Shown here: positions 1 through 10,708 of the stretch, piece after piece
Numbering within the stretch: position 1 is the first letter of the stretch
How the letters are laid out: each line of letters opens with the position of its first letter
NCBI GenBank assembly: GCA_029204225.1
Contig: MU831880.1
Coordinates: 1 to 64,000, forward strand
Length of the DNA: 64,000 nucleotides
Direction: 5' to 3'
From: Diphasiastrum complanatum
Lineage: Eukaryota > Streptophyta > Lycopodiopsida > Lycopodiales > Lycopodiaceae
Made by a program: the position numbers and the translations under genes
Notes under the pieces: generated by a model
What the model was told of the DNA's origin: nothing
Databases searched by the model: none
The model's input: the letters and a program-made list of their open reading frames with translations, nothing else

Positions 1-586
1 CATCAAGCATAAGTGAATGGGAGCCAACACAAATCTCTTGCAGGTATAATGGATGTGAATCTTCAAGAAAATAAGAAACTAAGCAAAACTCACTCTTAGT
101 GATAAAATAAAACTCCTGTTCTACCCTTCACCCTAAAATCTTTAAAAACAATGATTTAACCTGAAAATATTACTAAGAAAAGTGACATCTAAAAAACCTC
201 TAAAGTGTATCTAAAATTGGGATGCCTAAATCTAGCTCTTATATAGTTTTTTTTCTATGAAAAACAACTTTCAAGGCTTAAGAGGTGAAAGAAAACTTGA
301 AGTAAAATGTAACTAAAAGGCCTAATATTACTTCTAACTTGAACATTTACAAGTGGGGCCTAAAGCACTCTAAACCATTGATTTTTTTTATGAAACCCTA
401 AAAGATAGCTGTCGTGTCGTCGCATCTCTACTAGAGTGGGTCCCTCCATTGCATCGAACATCTCAACAGATTTTGAGAGAAGTGTTTGAGAATCGTTGTT
501 GTTGCTTCTGAATTCAAAGTGCTATTCAACATATCAGATAAGTGAAGTCCAGGATCTGGTCCTGACAGTATTGAAGAATCTATAAT
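1..586. other. No gene recognised
   Basis: AT-rich flank with no open frame, LTR terminus, primer-binding site or RNA gene that I can recognise. It lies upstream of the readable part of Co-1 and may contain its decayed leader or gag, but I cannot show homology. Confidence 0.4.
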
Positions 587-643
587 GGAAAATCACCAAA
601 TAAAGACAAATGGAACCTGAAAATCAAAAATTTAGCTTGGTTC

Positions 644-1261
644 TTGGATTTCGGAGCCACTCAGCACATGACCAGTCTCATTGGCTGTTTCGAGTCCTAT
701 ACACCTTACAATACCAAAAAATATGTTCACCTTGGTGACAATAGCACACAAGTTATTAAAGGTGAAGGTACTGTAAGATTAAGCTTTGTAAATGATCAGT
801 CTAAGCTACTTTCTAAAGTCCTGTATGTACTAGATTTATCTACAAATTTGCTCTCTGTAAGCAGAATCATAGATCTAGAACATAGAGTAGAATTCGAATG
901 TGATCAGTGCAAAGTAGTTGATAGGACAGGCAAGATCCTAGCACTCGAAAAGAGACATGGATACTTGTATAAACTAAGTCATTGCTTTTCTGCCTCTAGT
1001 CAGACACTCAGTATTTCTATTCATGCAAATAAAAGTTTACTTTTATAGACTTAGTCACTTGAATCATGTTGTTGTACAACAAATGTCTAAAAAATCTAAT
1101 GTTCTTTATCTCGACTATCCTCGTGATAAAGTCGAGTTACTTGTCTTTCAAGACTATCTAGTTGGTAAACAAACTAGGAAACCATTTAAATCAAGCCATC
1201 AACATATTGCTAGAGGATTGTTAGACACTGTACATTCAGACATTTGTGGCCTGATGAAAAA
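644..1261 (+). pseudogene. Co-1 protease, GAG-pre-integrase and start of integrase
   Basis: The frame carries a Copia protease active-site region reading D-F-G-A-T-Q-H-M-T; the catalytic Asp is kept but the usual Ser or Thr is Phe. The conserved N-L-L-S-V-S block follows. A frame break near 1030-1050 leads into the second frame, which holds the GAG-pre-integrase segment, the G-K-Q-T-R-K-P-F motif and H-S-D-I-C-G, whose Asp is the first integrase catalytic residue. The reading stops at 1261, where Co-2 is inserted. The zinc-finger Cys pair seen in intact relatives is degraded. The frame continues upstream of 644 to about 590, so 644 is not a true start. Confidence 0.8.
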
Positions 1262-1917
1262 TGTGAAAAACTCAGATCCAAAAGATGCTAAAGTTTCATA
1301 AAGATCTTGGCCATGGAAGTTATGCACATCTAGATTGAAAAAATGATAGAAATTGTGATGTTAAGCATACTAAACATCAACTAAACATCAAAATCTGATC
1401 ATAAGCTTCCACAAAACAGAAACTTGCTGTCCCTCGTCCGTACTTCAGAGCCTACAACCTGCATTTCACACGTGGTGAAGCCATAGCAACAAAGAAATCA
1501 CAATTCTAGTGGCTAGAATGCAAGATATGAACAAAAAAGTGAGAGAGAAGAAGATGGATCTTCAAAGAGCATAACATTCATTCAATAGAATGAAAATGAG
1601 ATATGTACATACTCGTGGAGATGGCTATTTATAGCAGCCATAGTGCCTCTTGGCCACTTGTCTTATGATAGGCTAAAATTGGGGTCCAATAGGATTCACC
1701 CATATACCTAGAAATTTGGTCAAATAGGAATGCACCAAATTATGAGCCAATAGAAGAGCTCCACACTCGACCTCCTCTAATTAATGTGACCTCAAAAGTA
1801 GTGTACACATACTTTGGGCCTCTACATACATGTATGAACCTATCTCTAACTTTTATTTGGCCATAGGCCTACAAAATCTCAAGTTAGGAAAATACTACTA
1901 GTTGACAATTTTTCACA
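1262..1917 (-). repeat. Co-2 3' LTR
   Basis: A 656-bp LTR matching 6473-7125 almost base for base. Relative to that copy it has one extra base in each of three places, near 1424 (an extra A), 1437 (an extra C) and 1473 (an extra G). It is bounded by TG..CA with 9-bp inverted termini. The stop codon of gag-pol lies at its edge. Confidence 0.95.
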
Positions 1918-4900
1918 CTCCCTCTTCAACTAGTTTTAGCATAGATTTAGAAAGTACACCAAGACTTGTTCTATGCTTGAAAAATAAGTCCTTTCCCAAT
2001 GCTTTGGTAAAGATATCAGCCACACATTCCTTTGATGGGACATGTTCAAGCTTGATCTCTTTTGCCAACACTTGTTCTCTCACAAAATGGTAAGCCACCT
2101 CGATATGTTTGCTCCTTGCATGGAAAACCGGATTGCTTGCTAGACTTTGGGCTGAAAGGTTGTCACAAAAGATGATTGGACTCTCTGAAAAATCCAGCAA
2201 ATGAAGCTCCATAATCATCCTCTTGATCCACACCATCTCCTTTGTGCATGATGTCAAAGCTTTGTACTCGGCCTCACTAGAAGAAAGTGATATAGTTGCT
2301 TGTTTCTTCGACATCCATGAGATAGCTCCATCACCTATGAAAATAGCATGTGCATTTATGGATTTTCTATCCATAAGGTCTCCTGCAAAATCTGAATCTG
2401 AAAAACCAAATAAGTTAGGTGATGATCCTCTATAAACAATGCCAAAATCTTTTGTTCCCGAGATGTATCTCAAGATCCTCTTTCCTAGTTTCCAATGTTC
2501 TATGCTAGGATCTTGCATGAATTGGCTTAATCTACCAACACAATAAGATAAATCAGGTCTTGTGATGGTTAGATATATAAGAGAACCTATTAGCTTCCTA
2601 TAGAGAGTAATGTCCTCGAAGGATCTTTCATTACCTCTTATAGTTAGCTTTACATGTGATTCCATAGGTGTATCAATAGGATTTGCATCTACCATATGAA
2701 ATCTATTGAGAATAGAAATAGCATACTTCTCTTGTGAAATAAAAGTGATTTGAGAAGTTCTAATTACTTCTATTCCTAAGATATAGCTCAAAAGACCAAG
2801 ATCATGCACTTCAAATTCCTTTTTTAGTGCTTTCTTGATATCTTCTATATCTTCCTTGTTCCCTCCACTTAAAATAATGTCATCCACATAAATTAGAAGG
2901 ATTGTAACATCATTAGCACTAATTCTAAAGTAAAGTGAATGATCATACTCACTCATAGTGAAGTTTTGAGAAAGTAGAAAAGAGTTAAGCCTAGCATACC
3001 AACTCCTTGGTGCTTGCTTAAGACCATACAAACTTTTTTGTAGAAAACACACATGATTAGGCTTGCTATGAGAAACATAGCTCTCGGGTTGCTCCATGTA
3101 GACTTCCTCTTCAAGATCACCATTCAAGAAAGCATTAGAAATGTCTAATTGCCAAAGATCCCATCCATAAAGAGTTGCAAGGGAAATGATTACTCTTATG
3201 CTCACCATCTTTGCCACGGGTGCAAAGGTTTCCTCATAGTCAATGCCATGCTCTTGAGCATAACCTTTAGCCACCAACCTTGCCTTCAACTTGTTGATAG
3301 ATCCATCTTGATTTGTCTTTACCTTGAAGATCCATTTGCATCCAATTGCACTTTTGCCCTTTGGAAGCTCCACCAATCTCCATGTGTTGTTCTTCATAAG
3401 TGCTTCAAACTCAAGATCCATTGCTTGGATCCATTCCTCTTTTTGCCTTGCTTCATCTACACATGAAGGTACATCAAAAGAAGTTAGGAAAGCATAGTTG
3501 GATCCATCCACCACTTGCTTACCTTTGCCATCATAAGTGAGCCTTGAGGGTTTCACTTTATGCCTTGGAGTTCTCCTTGGAATTTGACTTGAAGAGGCTT
3601 CTTCAACATCCACATCCAATGTGTCATCAACTCCATTGTCATCAAGCACATTAGTTGCAACAACACCATCATCACTTGAAACAACTTTTGGAATGTTACT
3701 TTCATCAAAAATGACATCCCTACTTGTGAACACTTTCTTGATTGAAGGAACATAAATCCTATATGCTTTGCTTACTTCACTATAACCAACAAAAATGCCC
3801 TTTCTTGAAGATGGATCCTCCTTAGTTCTATCATCAAGAGTAATGTTGAAGTAGCAAATGCATCCAAAAGTTCTTAGAAACTTGACATTAGGCTTCGTAC
3901 CAAACAAAGCTTCAAAAGGGGTTTTTCCTTCCAATACAACACTTGGCCATCTATTGCATAGGAAATTTGCACACAACAAAGCATCACTCCAAAAAGGTTT
4001 AGGAAGATTAGCATTCAATCTCATTGCCTTTGCACTCTCACACAAGGTTCTATTCTTCCTCTCGGCCACTCCATTTTGTTGTGGTGTTCTTGGACATGTG
4101 TACTCCCTCTTGATCCCATGCTCATCGCAAAAGGCTTTGAATTTGTTAGAAATGTATTCACCACCATTGTCGCTCCTCAAGCATTTGATTTTGGTTGTAA
4201 ATTGAGTCTCAATAGCAACTTTGAACTTGACAAACACATCAAACACCTCATCCTTGCTCTTTAGTAGATAAACCCAACAAAATCTACTAAAATCATCAAT
4301 GAAAGTTACATACATCTTAGCACCTCCATTGCTAATTGTAGTAACACCATGAATATCCGAATGCAAGAGAGAAAAAGGCATCTTAGATCTAGATATAGAT
4401 CTAGTATATGGCAATCTATGTGATTTAGACAAAGCACATTCTTCACAAACATGATTCAAGCAAGTAAGAGACTTGGGAAGTCCCCTTACTACCTCCTTTT
4501 TGGCTATTACCTCCAAGGCCTTGTAGTTGAGATGTCCCATCCTTTTATGCCATACCTCTTGAATTGACATTTGTTCATTTGCCATGCATCCAACTTGGTT
4601 AGCAACAACACATGCATCAAGCTTGAACAATTTCCCTTGCCTTTTCCCTTTTGCAATGATACTACACCCCTTTTTGATCAAGCAAGCATCACCATCAAAC
4701 TCAACTTTGAATCCTTTGTCAAGCATTTGGCTTACACTAAGTAAGTTCTTGGTAATGGATGGAATGAGCAAAACATCTTTCAATTCTATATTCCTATTTG
4801 TAGAAAGTGAAATAGGAATTGTGCCAATCCCCTTGATTGCACACTCACCATCATTTGCGGTATAGATTACCTTCCTATCACCATCAAATGCCATTAAAGA

Positions 4901-5863
4901 TGAAAAATACTCTTTATGATATGTCATATGAGAAGTGGCTCCACTATCAATCCACCAAGGATCAATGTCTCCATGATTAGCCAACAAGCAAGATGACATA
5001 ACAAAAGCATCATTTGAAAGAAGCTCATCCCCACCCTCATCAATAGTTAGATTGGTTTGCTTTTCCCCTTGATCCCTCTTTTTCTTAAAACAATCACTAG
5101 CAAAATGCCCTTTGACTCCACAATAGAAACATTTTAGCTTAGATCTATCCTTCTTTTTGCCAAAAGTAGAGTGCTCACCTTGGTCTTGCCCTTTAGACCA
5201 ATTGCTTTTACCTTTGCCCTTGAACTTGCCTTTAGAGAACATTGCCTCCTCTTCTCCTCCTTGAGATGTAGAAGATGCTCCCACTCTTGTTTGCAACCTG
5301 AATTCTTCAGCCAACAAGACCTCTTGCAAGTCTCCAACACTTGGTAAACATTTTTGGATAGCATAACTTTGAACAAGATTAGCATGATCATCCAACAAGC
5401 CATTGAGAATCACTTGAACAAGCTCCTCATTATTTATGCCATCATTAATGCATGCTAACTCATCATTCAATGCTTTAACTCTCAAAACAAAAGCATGTCC
5501 ATTCTCACTCTTCTTTTGCATACAAGAAAAGATTTGCCTTCTTAAAGTCAACACTCTAGAAGTAGACTTGGATTCATAAACCTTCTTCAAGGCTTCCCAA
5601 GCTTCACTAGATGATGTGCACTTACCAACCTCTTTGATAAGCTCATTTGTCACATTCATCTTGATCATGTGAAGGGCTTTCTTTGCCCTCTTGTCATACC
5701 TCAATTGTTCTTGAGGTGCCAAAGGTCTCTCCTCCACACCTACAACAATATCCATCAACTCATTCATCTCAAGCAAAGACTCCATCCTTACTTTCCAAGT
5801 AGAATAGTTGAGGGAGGTAAGCCTATCATTGCTTTCCAACATGTAGCCTCCATTTGTAGCCAT
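1913..5863 (-). CDS. Co-2 gag-pol polyprotein, intact, 1316 aa
   Basis: A single uninterrupted Copia polyprotein in the order Gag, protease, integrase, reverse transcriptase, RNase H. Gag (about 1-240) has the N-terminal S-T-W-K-V-R-M and UBN2-type region, then a zinc knuckle C245-X2-C248-X4-H253-X4-C258. Protease has D306-S-G-A-T. Integrase has the HHCC finger (H439, H444, C473, C476) and the D503, D565, E601 triad with 35 residues between the last two. Reverse transcriptase shows K-W-I-F-K-V-K near 843, catalytic D907 and Y-V-D-D at 992-995. RNase H keeps D1156, E1197 and D1234. The ATG at 5863 opens the frame about 600 bp after the primer site. The TGA stop uses bases of the 3' LTR edge, so the frame runs through the polypurine tract. 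No key residue is missing. The length is normal for plant Copia. Confidence 0.95.
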   Translation of the reverse strand: MATNGGYMLESNDRLTSLNYSTWKVRMESLLEMNELMDIVVGVEERPLAPQEQLRYDKRAKKALHMIKMNVTNELIKEVGKCTSSSEAWEALKKVYESKSTSRVLTLRRQIFSCMQKKSENGHAFVLRVKALNDELACINDGINNEELVQVILNGLLDDHANLVQSYAIQKCLPSVGDLQEVLLAEEFRLQTRVGASSTSQGGEEEAMFSKGKFKGKGKSNWSKGQDQGEHSTFGKKKDRSKLKCFYCGVKGHFASDCFKKKRDQGEKQTNLTIDEGGDELLSNDAFVMSSCLLANHGDIDPWWIDSGATSHMTYHKEYFSSLMAFDGDRKVIYTANDGECAIKGIGTIPISLSTNRNIELKDVLLIPSITKNLLSVSQMLDKGFKVEFDGDACLIKKGCSIIAKGKRQGKLFKLDACVVANQVGCMANEQMSIQEVWHKRMGHLNYKALEVIAKKEVVRGLPKSLTCLNHVCEECALSKSHRLPYTRSISRSKMPFSLLHSDIHGVTTISNGGAKMYVTFIDDFSRFCWVYLLKSKDEVFDVFVKFKVAIETQFTTKIKCLRSDNGGEYISNKFKAFCDEHGIKREYTCPRTPQQNGVAERKNRTLCESAKAMRLNANLPKPFWSDALLCANFLCNRWPSVVLEGKTPFEALFGTKPNVKFLRTFGCICYFNITLDDRTKEDPSSRKGIFVGYSEVSKAYRIYVPSIKKVFTSRDVIFDESNIPKVVSSDDGVVATNVLDDNGVDDTLDVDVEEASSSQIPRRTPRHKVKPSRLTYDGKGKQVVDGSNYAFLTSFDVPSCVDEARQKEEWIQAMDLEFEALMKNNTWRLVELPKGKSAIGCKWIFKVKTNQDGSINKLKARLVAKGYAQEHGIDYEETFAPVAKMVSIRVIISLATLYGWDLWQLDISNAFLNGDLEEEVYMEQPESYVSHSKPNHVCFLQKSLYGLKQAPRSWYARLNSFLLSQNFTMSEYDHSLYFRISANDVTILLIYVDDIILSGGNKEDIEDIKKALKKEFEVHDLGLLSYILGIEVIRTSQITFISQEKYAISILNRFHMVDANPIDTPMESHVKLTIRGNERSFEDITLYRKLIGSLIYLTITRPDLSYCVGRLSQFMQDPSIEHWKLGKRILRYISGTKDFGIVYRGSSPNLFGFSDSDFAGDLMDRKSINAHAIFIGDGAISWMSKKQATISLSSSEAEYKALTSCTKEMVWIKRMIMELHLLDFSESPIIFCDNLSAQSLASNPVFHARSKHIEVAYHFVREQVLAKEIKLEHVPSKECVADIFTKALGKDLFFKHRTSLGVLSKSMLKLVEEGV
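1918..1927 (-). promoter_or_regulatory. Co-2 polypurine tract
   Basis: On the minus strand GAAGAGGGAG directly abuts the TGTGAAAA start of the 3' LTR. This is the expected plus-strand primer position of an LTR retrotransposon. Confidence 0.85.
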
Positions 5864-6460
5864 GTTGCAATGATTGATCTCTGATCTTTGACCTGTTCCA
5901 ATGCACTAAGCACTCTCTTGAATCAACAAATGAAACACAAGAAGAAATCACAAAGATTTGGAACCTAAAACCTTACTTTTTCTCTCTTTTCCTCACTTTT
6001 TCCTCAATTTTAGCCACTAGTTTTATGATTTCTTGATCAAACCAAGACCAAACCTCAATATACTTGCTTTTCCCTCACTCCTAAGATTGAAATACACTCT
6101 TGAATCATTCAGCAAACTGAAAATCAGAGGGTTACATCAATTTTGAAGTTTTTGACATGAAGAAGCAAGAAATTGAATCAAAAAACTATATGCTAGAATG
6201 GAAAACTAATAGGATCTTGTTGGATCTTGCATCTCCCTCTTTCCAAAACAAATTTTGTCTCCTTATTCTGATAAGTACAGAGGGAATTCGCCCTACTTCA
6301 ATTGAAATGCATACAAATGATGTTTTGATCACAAAGATCCAATTTCTACACATAAATCAGCAAGATTTTTAGCTAGAAACTTGATTGGAATGCTACAAAA
6401 GCAAACTCGCCCACAAATCTCTTCTAAATCTGGCAAAACCTGCACATTTGGCCGCCTAAT
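5864..6460 (-). other. Co-2 5' leader
   Basis: Untranslated leader between the primer-binding site and the gag ATG, about 600 bp and AT-rich. It has no coding frame of note and presumably holds dimerisation and packaging signals, which I cannot delimit. Confidence 0.7.
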
Positions 6461-6472
6461 GCTCTGATACCA
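6461..6472 (-). promoter_or_regulatory. Co-2 primer-binding site (initiator tRNA-Met)
   Basis: On the minus strand TGGTATCAGAGC follows directly after the CA end of the 5' LTR. It is complementary to the 3' end of plant initiator tRNA-Met, the usual primer of plant Copia elements. Confidence 0.95.
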
Positions 6473-7125
6473 TGTGAAAAACTCAGATCCAAAAGATGCT
6501 AAAGTTTCATAAAGATCTTGGCCATGGAAGTTATGCACATCTAGATTGAAAAAATGATAGAAATTGTGATGTTAAGCATACTAAACATCAACTAAACATC
6601 AAAATCTGATCATAAGCTTCCACAAACAGAAACTTGCTGTCCCTGTCCGTACTTCAGAGCCTACAACCTGCATTTCACACGTGTGAAGCCATAGCAACAA
6701 AGAAATCACAATTCTAGTGGCTAGAATGCAAGATATGAACAAAAAAGTGAGAGAGAAGAAGATGGATCTTCAAAGAGCATAACATTCATTCAATAGAATG
6801 AAAATGAGATATGTACATACTCGTGGAGATGGCTATTTATAGCAGCCATAGTGCCTCTTGGCCACTTGTCTTATGATAGGCTAAAATTGGGGTCCAATAG
6901 GATTCACCCATATACCTAGAAATTTGGTCAAATAGGAATGCACCAAATTATGAGCCAATAGAAGAGCTCCACACTCGACCTCCTCTAATTAATGTGACCT
7001 CAAAAGTAGTGTACACATACTTTGGGCCTCTACATACATGTATGAACCTATCTCTAACTTTTATTTGGCCATAGGCCTACAAAATCTCAAGTTAGGAAAA
7101 TACTACTAGTTGACAATTTTTCACA
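6473..7125 (-). repeat. Co-2 5' LTR
   Basis: A 653-bp LTR, nearly identical to 1262-1917. It should carry the element promoter; on the minus strand a GCTATAAATAGCC box is visible (complement of 6833-6845), a good TATA candidate. Confidence 0.95.
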
Positions 7126-7130
7126 AAAAA

Positions 7131-9553
7131 TCCTTCACTGAAGGATGCGAAGTATTTTATAGCTTTTATTGATGAATTTTCCAGAAGGACTATGGTGGTG
7201 TACTTTATAAAGAAGAAATTAGAAGCCTTCAACTGCTTCAAAATCTTCAAGGAGCATGCAGAAAAGGAGACTGGACGGACGATCAAGACTCTAAGGTCAT
7301 ACAATGGTGGAAAATATATCTCTATTGAGTTTAAGGAGTACTGCGAAAGCCAAGGCATTGAGCAGCAATTCATCACTCCTTATAGTCCTCAATCTAATGG
7401 CTTAGCTGAGAGGAAGAACCATACCCTAGTTGAATCAGCCAAATGTATGCTAGCGCATGCATCGCTGCCCAAGAGATTCTGGTCTGAAGCAGATGTTCGA
7501 CCAAGGCCCTCTCAGGCAAGACACCCCACGAGGTAGGGACAAGCTCTAAGCCTTTTGTGAAGAACCTAAGAGTGTTTGGATGCATTGCCTACGCACAGAT
7601 CCCAAAAGACACGAGGAAAAAATTGGACTTCCAAGGTCTCAAGACCATCCTGATTGGATATACTTCATCTGATAATACATACAAATTGTATGATCTTGAT
7701 ACCCAGCAAATCTTGTACAACTGAGATACAGTCTTTATCGAGGATTAGTTCGTCCACATCAAAGGCAAGGATATTGCTCTAGGAGAACCTTCATCACCTG
7801 CCATTGACACAACTATCCGAGATACCTGGCTCAGGCATGACAGTGAATCAGATGAAGACGTTGCTGCTACCCAGCAACAAGTCCCAGGAGTGGTTCGTCA
7901 ATCGAATCTTCTCAAAAGATCAAGCCGAGTGCACACATAGCCCACAAGGTATACTCCTGATTTTGCATGTCTCTTGATACAAGAACCAACGATAGTCGAA
8001 GAGGCACTCAGCCAACCAGACTCTGATCTCTAGAGAGAAGCTATGGACAAAGAGTATTCTTCTCTGATCAAGAACCAGACGTGGTTACTAGTCGAAGCTC
8101 CTATTGGTTGCAATAGCATTGATTGCAAATGGATCTTCAAGATCAAAAACAATTGAAGGAAGGCAAAACTGGTAGCACAAGGATTCACTCAGATCCCCAA
8201 CATTGACTACAGTGAGACTTTTAGTCTAGTAGTCAAACATTTGTCGATTCGAGCACTCTTGTCTTATGGTGCAGCTGTCGACCTCGAAGTACATCAACTT
8301 GATGTGCAAACAGCCTATCTGAATGGAATTATACAAGAAGAGATCTACATGATCCAGCCCGAAGGATACATTCTGGAAGGTATGAAGAATCATGTCTGTA
8401 AACTCCACAAAGCACTTTATGGCTTGAAACAGTCTACCAGAGCTTGGTTTCAGAGGATCAACACATTCCTCACCAAACAAGGATTCAAACCAAGCACTGC
8501 TGATTGCAACGTCTATTCCAAGTCAGTGCAGTAGTCCTTCATTATCATCACCTTATATGTGGATGATACATTGCTCTTCAGCAACAATACCAATTTGGCA
8601 AGGATTCTAAGAAGATGTTGTTTTCAGAGTTCGACATGACTGATTTGGACGAAGCTCACTTCTGTCTGGGCATTCAGATCCACAGAGACAGAGCGAGATG
8701 ACTAATTTACATCACTCAACAAAGGTATCTTCACAATGTTCTTAACATATACAATCTAATGAATCGTAAATTAGCTCACTAACCAATGGATCCAGGCCTG
8801 CATTTGTCAAAGGACCAATGTCTCCAGACTAAGCAAGAAGAGGAGCAAATGAGAGAGTATCCTTATTGATCGATACTTGGATCTCTCATGTACACAATGG
8901 TCTGCACAAGACCAGATATTTCTTTTGCAATAAGCTCACTCAGCCAATATATGGCTAATCCTAGCATTACCCATTGGAAGGCTCTCATAAGAGTCATGAG
9001 GTATATTTGAGCTACCATGGACTAGTGCATCTGCTATGGAGATGTCAACAACAACAATCTTCATTAGCTCAATGGATATTTTGATGCAAGCTTGGGAGGA
9101 GATGTAGACAATCGTAAGTCCACATCTAGATTTACATTCATCTTCAACAACGGTCCTATCTCATGGAATAGTCGTAAGAAAACCTCTATCGCACTTTCTT
9201 CTATAGAAGCAGAATACATTGCTGTTTTTTATTCTATCAAGAAAGCATTTTGGTTGAGAAATTTATTGTCAGACATTAATCTGTATTAGTATAGCCCTAC
9301 AATTTTATTCTGTGATAATCAGAGTGCTATTGCCTTATCGGCCAACCCTAGATTTCATTCTAGGAGTAGGCACATTGAAATCAAATATCACTACATCAAG
9401 GGCAAGGTTCTCAACAAGGAGATGAGCTTAACATACTGTAGATCACAGGACATGGTTGGATATATTCACAAAGGCATTAAATGTTAATGCACACAGCAAA
9501 TTTTGTGCATTGCTTAGTCTGAAGATCAAGGCACTCACGGATCCAGATTAAGG
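7131..9553 (+). pseudogene. Co-1 integrase C-part, reverse transcriptase and RNase H
   Basis: Continuation of Co-1 after Co-2. The integrase core reads F-I-D-E-F-S-R-R and L-R-S-Y-N-G-G (the second catalytic Asp is changed to Tyr, D-N-G-G to Y-N-G-G), then P-Q-S-N-G-L-A-E-R-K with the Glu kept. After a frameshift near 7490 come G-C-I-A-Y-A-Q-I and I-G-Y-T. The RT has C-K-W-I-F-K-I-K, Q-L-D-V-Q-T-A-Y-L-N-G and, at about 8553, L-Y-V-D-D. RNase H has D-N-R-K-S-T-S, S-S-I-E-A-E-Y and F-C-D-N-Q-S-A. At least ten stops or frame changes are present, so it is not functional. Confidence 0.9.
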
Positions 9554-9558
9554 GGGGG

Positions 9559-10520
9559 TGTTCCTCCATTCATGCTGCATTTTTACTCATGTTGTTGCAC
9601 AGTCTGCATATTTACATGTAAAATAAGATAGGAAAAAAACTGGACTGTTTGTATAAATACAAGTAAATTTCCACAGGCAAAAAAGGCAAAAAAACACGAC
9701 ACTATGTTTTTACACGTGATTCGTGACATGTGAAAAAGACGACACTGTCTTAAAAAATGTTGAAGGTGCCCTAGGAAAAGCGAAGGCACCCTGTAAATCA
9801 AATCCTAAGGCATTTCATCAGAGTGTCGCATTTTTCGCATCTTCACCAACGTTCATTTCAACAAAGGCTGACATCGCGACCTTTTCATGCTCATACCATG
9901 CAACTGTGCTAATAGATTCGACAACGACAACAGCCACCCACGATCTCCTACAGACAACACATCCACTTTGTACTTTCTTCATCTGCACACCTGTAAAATT
10001 GTGTATATATATTGAATACCACTTGCGTATTCAGTGTGTGTGTAAAAATAATTGCATGAAAAGCTTATCAGAGAGAGACAAAGTAGATGTCTTGCACATT
10101 GATTCTTTTGGATTGTTAGTAATAGGTTCATCCCCTTTTTCAAATTGAATTAGCATCGTAGAACACGCGGTTTTGACGGCTAATGTCTTGTGCTCCACAA
10201 CATTATTGACATGTATATTTTACCATACTTAATCTGATAACAACTCTATTGATCTACGTTCAGATTTGTGTTGATATTGCTATGCTTTTTCTCATTCTGT
10301 CTGACTCTCTTGTTGCTCAATCTGGTAATCTGTTCTTAGCGAATTATTATTAGTCTAGCTGTTGATGACTAATATTTAGTCTTACCTTTCACAACTACTT
10401 ATCAGTCGAACTCTGTCTAGCTCTTCACGAATCATTCGTGACTAATAATTTGTCTAGTTGTTCGCGACAAATTATTCTTATGATGTTTTCTTAATGTTTG
10501 GCTACATAATCAGATCGACC
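9559..10520 (+). repeat. Co-1 3' LTR (right end uncertain)
   Basis: The sequence starts TGTTCCTCC directly after the run of seven G (polypurine tract). Parts resemble the Co-5 LTR, for example CACCTGTAAA followed by a TATA-like run near 9987. A TATAAATAC box lies at 9652-9660. No partner LTR exists in the window, so the right end is an estimate. Ty3-1 homology begins at about 10,709. The 141-aa frame at 9723-10148 inside it resembles nothing known to me. Confidence 0.55.
10337..10479 (+). repeat. Imperfect repeats GTCTAG..TTCGCGAC..AATTATT
   Basis: Three degenerate copies of a unit of about 45 bp with the pieces GTCTAGYTSTT, TTCRCGA and AATWATTW. They include short inverted pairs such as TCACGAATCATTCGTGA. 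It lies in or just after the Co-1 LTR; function unknown. Confidence 0.5.
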
Positions 10521-10708
10521 GTGATTTCTTTCACTAACATTCTGTTCGTTTTTTATAGGCGTAGTCATGCTTAGGGAAAGAGTAATATAGCTCATTCCAC
10601 CGCACACGAACACTTTCTGTTCGAGTTCGTTTCTTGTTCAAGTTTTGGGTTTGCTTCTCTTTGTGTTCGTTTTCTTTTCGAGCTATTTTTTTTTGTTTCT
10701 CACACTCA

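Larger units (their letters stand above)
1262..7125 (-). mobile_element. Co-2: complete, apparently intact Ty1/copia retrotransposon nested in Co-1
   Basis: All structural parts are present on the minus strand: 5' LTR (6473-7125), primer-binding site (6461-6472), leader, one uninterrupted gag-pol frame (5863-1913), polypurine tract (1918-1927) and 3' LTR (1262-1917). It is bounded by a 5-bp AAAAA duplication (1257-1261 and 7126-7130). The LTRs begin TGTGAAAAA and end TTTTTCACA, and I found them to differ only by three single-base indels. This points to a very recent insertion that may still be competent to transpose. Co-3, Co-4 and Co-6 in this window are older relatives. Confidence 0.95.
587..9558 (+). 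mobile_element. Co-1: old, disrupted Ty1/copia element (host of nested Co-2)
   Basis: A decayed Copia polyprotein reads protease, integrase start, then (after the nested Co-2 insertion at 1262-7125) rest of integrase, reverse transcriptase and RNase H. It ends at a purine tract (GGGGGGG at 9552-9558) followed by an LTR-like TG. The two halves rejoin exactly across the insertion: five A residues at 1257-1261 are repeated at 7126-7130 as the target-site duplication. No 5' LTR, PBS or complete gag is visible; the readable frame starts at about 590 with a lysine-rich stretch that runs directly into protease, so most of gag is missing. It carries many frameshifts and stops. Related by sequence to Co-5 and Co-7. 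Confidence 0.85.

Noticed and set aside
1-586. Co-1 5' LTR or primer site
   Set aside because: No TGGTATCAGAGC-like site and no similarity to the LTR at 9559 that I could see.
3149-3466. Plus-strand frames within 1902-5884
   Set aside because: They are antisense shadows of the Co-2 polyprotein.
9723-10148. 141-aa frame
   Set aside because: It lies inside the Co-1 LTR and shows no recognisable domain.
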